Positions 8,811 to 16,749 of a stretch of DNA of 46,097 bases are shown here, piece after piece. The stretch is taken from assembly GCA_023261645.1 (NCBI GenBank), contig JAHFOO010000002.1:63189-109285 (forward strand). Reading direction: 5' to 3'. A program made the translations under genes and the position numbers. The notes beneath the pieces were generated by a model. The model did not search any database and was not told where the DNA came from. It saw only the letters and a program-made list of their open reading frames with translations. This stretch comes from Candidatus Moraniibacteriota bacterium. Its GTDB lineage: Bacteria; Patescibacteriota; Minisyncoccia; Moranbacterales; UBA1568. The stretch's first letter is position 1; each line of letters begins with the position of its first letter.

Positions 8811-8978
8811 GGGAGTGGGTCGGGGAACGGGAGTTACCCGTTTGGGGTGACTGAGGTCTTTCGAAGACTAGAGGGCGGCCCGTCTCGACGAGGCAAGCCG
8901 AGGTGGAAAGCCCTATAGAGCGAAGCTTTCATATGGTATGATATGAAAGTGAGCAGTGAGTGTTCCTAGCACCCCAGC
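8724..8978 (+). repeat. 15-bp direct repeat TCCTAGCACCCCAGC (8724-8738 and 8964-8978), duplication of the tRNA-Gln 3' end
   Basis: Exact match, 240 bp apart. Confidence 0.85.
8843..8978 (+). ncRNA. candidate structured RNA or decayed tRNA-associated element closed by a tRNA-Gln acceptor-like stem
   Basis: TGGGGTG 8843-8849 / CACCCCA 8970-8976; internal stems GTCTT/AAGAC, AGGGC/GCCCT, GTCTC/GAGGC, CTTTCATAT/ATATGAAAG; no ORF. Confidence 0.4.
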
Positions 8979-8987
8979 AAAAATTTT

Positions 8988-9467
8988 ATGATTTCATACA
9001 AACACACCCAAATTGGATATCTGATGCTGGTTGTTACGCTGGCCGTGCTAGCGCTTTTCGCGTGGATGTATATTACGGCCCGGGCTGAGCCACCTTCGTA
9101 CTACTCCGGTACAAATTTTCTCGTCACTGCTATAATGGTATTCATTCTGTTTCTTCTTGCATCGTTTACCACGTTGACAGCGTCGATTGATGAAAACTAT
9201 CTTCGGATCAAATTTGGTTACGGAATTTTCGCCAGGAAGTTTGCACTGAATCAGATAGTTTCAGTTCAAGCAGTAAAGAATCGCTGGTATTATGGATGGG
9301 GGATACGATTGTGGCTGTGGCCTAAAATGTGGATATATAATGTTTCAGGTTTTGATACGGTGGAGATAACTATGAAAAATGGAAAAGTCTATCGCATAGG
9401 AACGGATGTCTCGAGCGAACTCGAGATCGCGATGAAGCAATCCATCTCAAAGCTTCAACTGATTTAA
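8988..9467 (+). CDS. small membrane protein, two predicted TM helices, PH-like C-terminal part
   Basis: ORF with hydrophobic N-terminus; DENYLRIKFGYGIFARKF...DTVEITMKNGKVYRIGTD resembles bacterial PH-like membrane proteins. Confidence 0.6.
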   Translation: MISYKHTQIGYLMLVVTLAVLALFAWMYITARAEPPSYYSGTNFLVTAIMVFILFLLASFTTLTASIDENYLRIKFGYGIFARKFALNQIVSVQAVKNRWYYGWGIRLWLWPKMWIYNVSGFDTVEITMKNGKVYRIGTDVSSELEIAMKQSISKLQLI

Positions 9468-9477
9468 AATAACAACT

Positions 9478-9963
9478 ATGAAAAAACTATTGAACATCTC
9501 ATCGAGATTGACGGTAATAGTCGGAATCGGATTGATCGTCGGAGGCATTTGGGGAATATACTTTACTTACCAAAGTATCGCTCGGGAAAATATCGTTACT
9601 CCTTTGGACGCATCGATCTCAGGGAGGCCGGTACGCGGACCATTTACTCTCATGGCGCAATCTGACATTATCAGGCACCACACGCTTACGGTAACCGGAA
9701 ACAAGACATTTGCCGAGATGCCACGACAGATTGCTAAACTTGATGAAAAAGGTCAGCCCGTTTTGGATGCCGAAGGCAAGTCCGTGATGGTAGACAATAC
9801 CGCAAGAGATATTTGGATTACTGCTACTACACTGACGACCGCCTTGAATTTGGGTATTTTGACCTATGCGCTTTCAGGATTGGTCATACTGTTTGGACTT
9901 ACCCTGATCTTAATTGGAATCATTTCAGGCGTATTGATTCGTCGAGTCAATTTTCCTTCATAA
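9478..9963 (+). CDS. hypothetical membrane protein with N- and C-terminal TM segments
   Basis: ORF, two hydrophobic segments. Confidence 0.6.
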   Translation: MKKLLNISSRLTVIVGIGLIVGGIWGIYFTYQSIARENIVTPLDASISGRPVRGPFTLMAQSDIIRHHTLTVTGNKTFAEMPRQIAKLDEKGQPVLDAEGKSVMVDNTARDIWITATTLTTALNLGILTYALSGLVILFGLTLILIGIISGVLIRRVNFPS

Positions 9964-10003
9964 AGACTCATTATAGGAACGAACAATAATCTTAGTTGTA
10001 TTT

Positions 10004-10801
10004 ATGAACGAACAACCAAACAATATCATCTCGATAGAGAAGGGGAGAGAGATAAAAATCAATGCCATCGAGAATCTCAAAATTGAAGTTGAGAAAAACC
10101 TCACTGAGCTGGGACTTCTCCTCACGGAAGCAAGCGAAAGATACGAAGTTGCCCAAAAATTCGGTAGTGAAGAAGAAATCAGCAGATTATTCGATATCAT
10201 TTTCCATACCGAAGAAAGCATCAAACAACAAGAGAAGATTTTGGGCGAAGTAAATGAAAAACTTCATACACTCATAGGACGATCTTCGGAAAGAGGATCG
10301 GTGGCTCAAGAGAGACATTTTACAGAGCTGACTACTGAACAAGGATCCATATACCTCTCTCTTCCTGATGGACGTACACAGAGATTCAAGAAGGCGACAG
10401 ATGAACTGCACGAGCCACAGGATGTACTCGTTTTCATCCCTCCATATAAGTTGATAGGTGCGACAGTCGTCGGACATTATCCGGAGATTTTCAAAGGAGT
10501 TACGAACGAAGATCAGTTTATGCAAGTACTTCTCAAACACGTACATTCTTCCGGGTATACTTCTCGGATCGTCAGTAACAAAGGGATTGAACTCAAAAAG
10601 AATCAAGATGTCAGCAATGCTGAACGAGTATTCCTCCATTTCATAAGCAGGAGCAATCCCAATGATAATTTTTTATTACCGGTTTCCAAAGAACCGAAAT
10701 TAGGCTATTCGACATACGATACCAGGGTATATCTGGACGAAAGAGGAAAGAATGTGAGGGATCGGCATCTGGGGAACAAAATTGTTAATATCAAATACTG
10801 A
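10004..10801 (+). CDS. hypothetical protein with N-terminal coiled coil
   Basis: ORF; heptad-like N-terminus; no family recognised. Confidence 0.55.
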   Translation: MNEQPNNIISIEKGREIKINAIENLKIEVEKNLTELGLLLTEASERYEVAQKFGSEEEISRLFDIIFHTEESIKQQEKILGEVNEKLHTLIGRSSERGSVAQERHFTELTTEQGSIYLSLPDGRTQRFKKATDELHEPQDVLVFIPPYKLIGATVVGHYPEIFKGVTNEDQFMQVLLKHVHSSGYTSRIVSNKGIELKKNQDVSNAERVFLHFISRSNPNDNFLLPVSKEPKLGYSTYDTRVYLDERGKNVRDRHLGNKIVNIKY

Positions 10802-10826
10802 GCCCGGGGTTCGATAAAATGATTTC

Positions 10827-10855
10827 TGGACAGGACAGAAGAGGTGTGATATAGT
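10827..10855 (+). promoter_or_regulatory. sigma70-like promoter TGGACA-N17-TATAGT
   Basis: Exact spacing; upstream of a strong SD and ATG 10911. Confidence 0.5.
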
Positions 10856-10910
10856 ATTCCAGCTAGCGCATTTCATACAACACCGTTTTTTCGAGAGAAA
10901 GGAATAGGGT

Positions 10911-11249
10911 ATGTCAAATAAAGGTCATCGATCCGGCGGAAAGTTCGGCGGTTCTCATACCTCCTATATCCCGCTTGCCGAAGTGCTTGTCGATATCGTA
11001 GCCGGATATCAGGATGTGGTAAAAATTTCCGCCGGGTTCATCAAAGCGGGGTTGCCATCAGTGAGTGGACAACGCAGAGTGAAGTTGGCGGATATTCAGG
11101 GAGGCGTACTGTTGTCGATCCGAGACAATACGTCTCATCAAGAAGTGTGGGTCTATACGAGCGATGTCTCCAAGACAAAACGAAGTATGTCTCAAATGAT
11201 TCGGGAGAAAAAGATACATCTTTCCTTCGGAGAACAAGCCGATGAATGA
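10911..11249 (+). CDS. hypothetical protein
   Basis: ORF with SD gagaaagga; no family recognised. Confidence 0.55.
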   Translation: MSNKGHRSGGKFGGSHTSYIPLAEVLVDIVAGYQDVVKISAGFIKAGLPSVSGQRRVKLADIQGGVLLSIRDNTSHQEVWVYTSDVSKTKRSMSQMIREKKIHLSFGEQADE

Positions 11250-11316
11250 GTATAACCAATTTCTGGAGTGGTGAGGCAAATGCTGATCCACTCCTTTTCA
11301 TTTTCTTCAGACCTTT

Positions 11317-12258
11317 TTATCGACGTTCTTTGCGTATGATGTAGAGTGGTCGTTTGATGACTTCTTCGTGAATATTGGCGATATACAGTGAGATAAGTCC
11401 GATAGACATAAGCATAATGCCGACGAGGAAGACGATAAAAATCGCCAAGTCCTCTGAATCGGAAAACGTCAACGGCCAGTACCATTTGAAGAAATATTTC
11501 CCGAGGAAGATATACAAACCAGAAATAAATGAGAGTGATGTGATGAGGATACCGATATAGCCTACTACTTTGAGCGGGAAGAGACTGAGTGACATAAAAC
11601 TGTGCAGAGCAAGTTTGGTAAGTTTCCAGACACTGTATGACGCTGTTCCGTGGAGGCGATCATTGGCCTCAAAATTGATGTATGCGCGTTTGAATCCGAG
11701 CCAATCGATCAATCCTCGTGTGAGACGTTTGGTCTCCGTAAAACGATTGAATTCATCGATGACAGCCCTATCCAAGAGTCGGAAATCGGTGGCATTGGGA
11801 ATGATTTCCGTATCGGATATTTTATTGAGAATCGAATAGAAGATTTTTCCACCAACTCTCTTTATCCATGCATCGCTCCTGCTTTCTTCTCGTATTCCGA
11901 TGACCACATCAGCGCCCTTTTCCCATTTGTCGAGGAAATCAGGAATGAGTTCAGCGGGGTGCTGTAAGTCGGCATCGAGCATCATACCCGCGTCTCCGGA
12001 GCAATGATTCAGGCCCGCTGTCGTTGCGATTTCCTTTCCGAAATTACGTGAAAAATTGATACACTGTACCTGAGTATCTTTCTGCATCAACTTTTCTACT
12101 TCTTCCCCGGTAGTATCTTTGCTTCCATCGTTGACGAAAAGGATTTCAAACGTATAACGCCCCCTCAGCGGTTGAAGAACCGTCTGTAATTTCTCATAGA
12201 GCGGAGCGATATTGGCTGATTCATTGTAAGCGGGGATAATGAGAGAGATGGATTTCAT
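11317..12258 (-). CDS. family 2 glycosyltransferase (DPM1/GtrB-like) with C-terminal TM helices
   Basis: SLIIPAYNESANIAPLYEKL, FVNDGSKDTT, MLDADLQHP; start at the MKSISL Met. Confidence 0.9.
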   Translation of the reverse strand: MKSISLIIPAYNESANIAPLYEKLQTVLQPLRGRYTFEILFVNDGSKDTTGEEVEKLMQKDTQVQCINFSRNFGKEIATTAGLNHCSGDAGMMLDADLQHPAELIPDFLDKWEKGADVVIGIREESRSDAWIKRVGGKIFYSILNKISDTEIIPNATDFRLLDRAVIDEFNRFTETKRLTRGLIDWLGFKRAYINFEANDRLHGTASYSVWKLTKLALHSFMSLSLFPLKVVGYIGILITSLSFISGLYIFLGKYFFKWYWPLTFSDSEDLAIFIVFLVGIMLMSIGLISLYIANIHEEVIKRPLYIIRKERR

Positions 12259-12360
12259 AGAGTATCGGATGCAGAGGATTATTGCTCTACGGAAAAGATG
12301 AGCTTTGTATACCACTATAATACCACGAATGCGTACATCTTTGAAGGAACCACCTAATGG

Positions 12361-13515
12361 TTATGCCAGATCATCATCGGGTTCTATCTTGTTTTTCTTG
12401 ACCGAAAGGCTGATACTTTCTTTATCGAGAACCTTGGCTTCTTCAACAGCGATACGAGTAGGCGTGGGGAGGATGGCGAGAATATTCCGGAGGGCGATAC
12501 CGTCGACTTTGAGTATTGCTTCCCACTTATCGAGCGGTTCGAGGAGTGTACGCAATTTTTCTGCATCGTATTTGTATGTCTTACGGAGTGATTTTCCGAT
12601 AATACCAGCATCATCGAACACCCGATCGACACCTTCTTGTTCCATATATTGCAAAATAAGTGACTGCAACTTCGCTATACGAAGTTTTTCCTCGCTCAAT
12701 TTTCCTTTGAGATCGAGATATTCACCGATAGCTGTCTTCACTTCTTCGGTTTCCAGCTTGCGGGTCTCTACAAACTTGTGTTTCCAGAGCGGACAGATAT
12801 TCTGATACCCGCACCAATCACAAAGAGGGGAGAGAATGGGATCGAATTTTTCTTCCTCGATAGATTTGATGACATCAAGGAATGTCTTTTCCAACTTCTC
12901 CAACTGTTCCTTCGTACGTTTGGAAGAAAGTTTTACGCCGTGTTTGACGTAATAGAGACTTACAGTGATTTTGTCGAGGTGATCGATCTCTTTGGGGTAG
13001 CGTGCCAGAAACGCTTTGAGATAGATAGAAAGCTGGATATCATTATCGACTTTGTCTTGCGAAGGCATCTTGCGTGTCGTTTTATAGTCGATGATTTCAT
13101 AACCCTCTTCTGTCTTGTCGATACGGTCGATGATGCCGGATACGGTATGGAGACCTGATTCTTCATTGCCTATCTCAATGGCGAAACGGCTCTCGAGATC
13201 GATGATAGCGTAGTCATTGGGTTTGGTATGTGTCAGGTAATTCTGAATGATGGTGACTCCCTGAGTGAAAGCAGATCGCTCTTCCATCTCATTTTCGTAC
13301 ACCTCACTGTTCCAACCCTTGGAGAAATAGTCGAGAGCCTGCTCAACGGTAGGGGAAAGTATGGCCGGAGTATGGATGTATTTCAGTACGGCATGAATGA
13401 GAGTGCCGAAAACAGCCTCTTTGGATTTCGGTTCTTTTATCTTGTCCACCTCTCGAAACTTATACTTGAGGGGACAGTTCTGGTAATTATTGAGGGTGGA
13501 GTATGATATGCGCAT
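12361..13515 (-). CDS. PD-(D/E)XK nuclease superfamily protein (RecB/Cas4-like)
   Basis: ISYSTLNNYQNCPLKYKF, GTLIHAVLKY, YEIIDYKTTR, C-terminal CDWCGYQNICPLW cluster; start at MRISYS Met. Confidence 0.85.
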   Translation of the reverse strand: MRISYSTLNNYQNCPLKYKFREVDKIKEPKSKEAVFGTLIHAVLKYIHTPAILSPTVEQALDYFSKGWNSEVYENEMEERSAFTQGVTIIQNYLTHTKPNDYAIIDLESRFAIEIGNEESGLHTVSGIIDRIDKTEEGYEIIDYKTTRKMPSQDKVDNDIQLSIYLKAFLARYPKEIDHLDKITVSLYYVKHGVKLSSKRTKEQLEKLEKTFLDVIKSIEEEKFDPILSPLCDWCGYQNICPLWKHKFVETRKLETEEVKTAIGEYLDLKGKLSEEKLRIAKLQSLILQYMEQEGVDRVFDDAGIIGKSLRKTYKYDAEKLRTLLEPLDKWEAILKVDGIALRNILAILPTPTRIAVEEAKVLDKESISLSVKKNKIEPDDDLA

Positions 13516-13605
13516 AAAAAAGATGGGAAAAGGTTCTCTTATTTTAACAGAAAAATCAGAGAGAAGATACTTCTTCACCGGTAACATATGTATTGCTTGC
13601 CAATA

Positions 13606-13634
13606 TTGACAAAATACATATTTTGTGATACAAT
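13606..13634 (+). promoter_or_regulatory. promoter TTGACA-N17-TACAAT containing the palindrome ACAAAATA-CA-TATTTTGT
   Basis: TTGACA 13606-13611; TACAAT 13629-13634; inverted repeat 13609-13626. Confidence 0.7.
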
Positions 13635-13678
13635 AAAAAACGTACCTAAACAATTTACTTTTTGGAAGGAGAGTCAGA

Positions 13679-14086
13679 ATGTTTGAGCGATTTTTCTTAT
13701 GGACGAGGAGAAAATCTCTTCTCATCATTAGTCTGGAAAAGAACCTGGAAAAGACGAGGCAAGAGGTTACTCAGCTCACAGACGAGCTCAAGCGGTCTCG
13801 CCGGGACAATGAGACTTTGAAAGAGATGCTGATTTACACCGAAGAGAACCATACCGTATTCGAACGATCCCGTTGGGACAATGAGACTTTGAAAGGAATA
13901 CTGATTCGCACCAATCAAAACCATACCGCATTTGAATCATCTCTCATCAAGGTGTTGATGGAATGTGTCAGAAAAGAATCAATGCGTGCGGAGCGTATCA
14001 TTGCCGAAAAAAAAGAATTGGAGAGACGACAGACTGACTTCGCTACTGAAATAGGTTTATTCCCAGAATCAAAAAATCAGTCTTAA
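13679..14086 (+). CDS. coiled-coil protein with internal 24-aa tandem repeat
   Basis: RSRRDNETLKEMLIYTEENHTVFE / RSRWDNETLKGILIRTNQNHTAFE; strong SD ggaaggag. Confidence 0.65.
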   Translation: MFERFFLWTRRKSLLIISLEKNLEKTRQEVTQLTDELKRSRRDNETLKEMLIYTEENHTVFERSRWDNETLKGILIRTNQNHTAFESSLIKVLMECVRKESMRAERIIAEKKELERRQTDFATEIGLFPESKNQS

Positions 14087-14120
14087 GACTACCGTGGTCA
14101 AACCAATTCATCGAAAAATT

Positions 14121-14160
14121 ACCGGGGTATTTGCAACAGCAAAGTGTCTCCGGTTTTTTA
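14121..14160 (+). terminator. Rho-independent terminator
   Basis: ACCGGGG/CTCCGGT hairpin followed by TTTTTT. Confidence 0.7.
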
Positions 14161-14611
14161 TTGCAATAAAATAAATGGTAGAGAGAGGTTATGGATATAA
14201 AGGAGAAGAAGGGTAGGAATAAATTATCAAAAAAGAGAGAAAAAATAAAGTATGAATGTCTCTATGATGCAACGTCGACTTATGTAACTTATGCGACGTT
14301 ATCATTATAACAAACAGGAGTTGATATGTGTTATTCGCCTTGTTTGAGTCTTTTCTCTGAGAATGCTTTGAAACCGCTTCTAAACGAATGCGTATAATCG
14401 CGTATGAGGCATTTGAAATAATTCCGTATACATCTATGCCTCTTCCTTGTCTTCATTTCTTCACCGATTGTTTTGCATATATTCCCGGGTCATTTTTCTG
14501 TGTGTTTTCATCTTGATTTCGTATGGGTAGATGTATACCCTGAGGTACTCATACCACTCCCCTCTATTTTTCATTTTTTCCGGGGGAGTCGGTCATCAAA
14601 AAAAGAGTAAA

Positions 14612-15385
14612 TTATTTCTCGAGAAACTTTCCGATTTTCTTCCAGAGAAACCGGTGCGTGATGTGCCTTAGTCCGAAGTGTCCGCCTTTCGGTTTGAGAT
14701 AGAATGTCGCACCGGTAGTCCGAGCAAACGGGTCGAGCGTCGCATATGAAACGATGGTATCATCTTTGGCATGAATGATCATAACTTTCTTGCCATCAAT
14801 CTTTTGCGTGCAGGTCAGTGGATTATAGAAATCCGGACGAAGAAGCTTCTTCCAGTCACGACTCCTTTCTACACGATAAGCTCCTCCATATCCTTCCTCG
14901 ATAAAACGAAAATGTGAGGAAGATGGCTCACTGCCATTTTCAAGTGTCGACCAATCGAGTACTGGCGAGAGAGCGATCACTTTTTTGACAAGAGGGTTTT
15001 TGGAATTGAGGATGACAGCCGGCCCGCCGAAAGATGACCCAAACAAATGAATGGAAGATACCTTGATCGGTGTGAATTTCTGAGAGAAAACATCATAGAG
15101 CTTCTTTTCTGTTTTCAGATCGCTGATGATATCTTCGATATCTTTCGCGGGAGAATGTTCGAGGAAATTTCCTTTGCTTTCCCAGCTCCCCCGATATCGG
15201 AAGAAAATCGCGACATAGCCGGAAGCGGAGAGAAAACGCAAAACATCATTCTTCGAAGGAGATGATGGCAAACCCCCTGCCAATATGGCTATCTTTCCTG
15301 TCTGTTTGGATGGCAGCATCACTTCTGCAATGATGTCTTCGGCAAAGTGTGTACGAAAAAAATTGAGGCGTTGAAACTTTTTCAT
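14612..15385 (-). CDS. alpha/beta hydrolase
   Basis: HLFGSSFGGPAV nucleophile elbow (GxSxG-like), IIHAKDDTIVSY, C-terminal GGHFG. Confidence 0.8.
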   Translation of the reverse strand: MKKFQRLNFFRTHFAEDIIAEVMLPSKQTGKIAILAGGLPSSPSKNDVLRFLSASGYVAIFFRYRGSWESKGNFLEHSPAKDIEDIISDLKTEKKLYDVFSQKFTPIKVSSIHLFGSSFGGPAVILNSKNPLVKKVIALSPVLDWSTLENGSEPSSSHFRFIEEGYGGAYRVERSRDWKKLLRPDFYNPLTCTQKIDGKKVMIIHAKDDTIVSYATLDPFARTTGATFYLKPKGGHFGLRHITHRFLWKKIGKFLEK

Positions 15386-15387
15386 AC

Positions 15388-16716
15388 TTACTGATAGATA
15401 ATCATTTGATCAATGGATGTCTTGCTATCATTACCCATAGCACCAACAAGTGCTCGGGAAGTATCCAAAAAGATATTCGCCCCAAAATACGGATCATGCA
15501 CCACATATCTTCCCTTTGAATCTTTGTGATGAACGACAACATAATGTCCACCGCCACCGTTTGATTTCTTTATGTAAACAATAACTGGATTTCCTTTTGC
15601 GATCTGAGTGTCTACGGTCGACCAGTTGATGTTCCCGTGCGATTTACCGTTTGCGTTGAGTGTTAATTTCGGATTAGACCAGCTATTCGGCCAATTTATG
15701 AGGTCGCCGGAGAAGATTGATTGATTTGCGAGCTTCCCTGGGTTCATAGAGCCACCGTGCTCTTTGAAAACCATGGCCACGGCGGTTACGGCACAGCCAT
15801 AGCTTTTCATAAGGGTTTTCGTGTTTCCGATTGTTTCATTTCCCCAGGCAGGATCTCTCTGTGAAAAATACCAACTGGTAGATGCAAAATATTTGGAATC
15901 AGGCTTTGGATAGGAATCAGCACTCAGTCCACTGGCCGTAAAGTATTGATCGATATCCAGCAACTCTTTCTTTTGTTCTTCGAGATGAGAAATGAGTGTC
16001 TGATATTTTTTTTCATCGGCCTGTGTTGTTGCAAGCAAACGCGCCTTATTGGTTTTTGTACTGTCCAAATAATCACTCTGCTCTGTAAGTTTCACGTGAA
16101 GACCATCGGCTTCTTTCTTCTTTTCTTCCAGGCTGACGCGTTCTACTATAAGGCTCTCCTTGAGTGCTTTCACAGAGCCAAGGAGCTCGCTCACCTTGTC
16201 GCCTATCTCAATCGTCCCGTTTTCTTGGTTGAGGAATGAGAGTGTTTCAGCGGAAGAGAAAATGAGTGCGGCTTTCCCATCGGAATAATCACCGTAATAA
16301 ATACGCATCAATTCTGACAGCATCTGTTTCTGATGATTGAAGAGAATCTCTTTCTCCGCGATGCGTGAAGTAAGAGAAGAAATATCTCCCTCGAGATTGG
16401 TGATTTTTTCTTTGTTGATGCTGATTTCAAGCTCTAATTTATCGGCCTGTGCCTGAAGTGATGTTATCTGGTCGGCAAGTGTTGATCCCTCGCGTTGTTT
16501 GAGACTGATGATCTGTTTATAAGCCTTTATTTTCGCATTGATAGCGTCAACTTGATCTTGTTTATCTGCCAGATTTTTCTCTTGTTCAGCAGTCATTTCA
16601 GTGACACTCGGACTTTCAGTCGCCTGGACAAAAAAAACAGAAAAAAATAATCCACTACAGGAGAGTATTGTTATAAAAATACCTTTTTGAAGTTTTTTGT
16701 TTTGCTGGTGTATCAT
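15388..16716 (-). CDS. secreted coiled-coil protein with C-terminal C39-like (Peptidase_C39_2) cysteine peptidase domain
   Basis: Signal peptide; long N-terminal coiled coil; YGCAVTAVAMVF (Cys), GGHYVVVHH (His), HDPYFG (Asp). Confidence 0.8.
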   Translation of the reverse strand: MIHQQNKKLQKGIFITILSCSGLFFSVFFVQATESPSVTEMTAEQEKNLADKQDQVDAINAKIKAYKQIISLKQREGSTLADQITSLQAQADKLELEISINKEKITNLEGDISSLTSRIAEKEILFNHQKQMLSELMRIYYGDYSDGKAALIFSSAETLSFLNQENGTIEIGDKVSELLGSVKALKESLIVERVSLEEKKKEADGLHVKLTEQSDYLDSTKTNKARLLATTQADEKKYQTLISHLEEQKKELLDIDQYFTASGLSADSYPKPDSKYFASTSWYFSQRDPAWGNETIGNTKTLMKSYGCAVTAVAMVFKEHGGSMNPGKLANQSIFSGDLINWPNSWSNPKLTLNANGKSHGNINWSTVDTQIAKGNPVIVYIKKSNGGGGHYVVVHHKDSKGRYVVHDPYFGANIFLDTSRALVGAMGNDSKTSIDQMIIYQ

Positions 16717-16749
16717 GTATCATCCATTATACCACAGCCGAAAATAGCT

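Noticed and set aside
8841-8978. tmRNA, RNase P RNA or SRP RNA as the identity of the structured element
   Set aside because: No tRNA-like T-arm with GTTCRANNC before the 3' acceptor strand, no RNase P or SRP signature sequences; left as an unassigned structured element.
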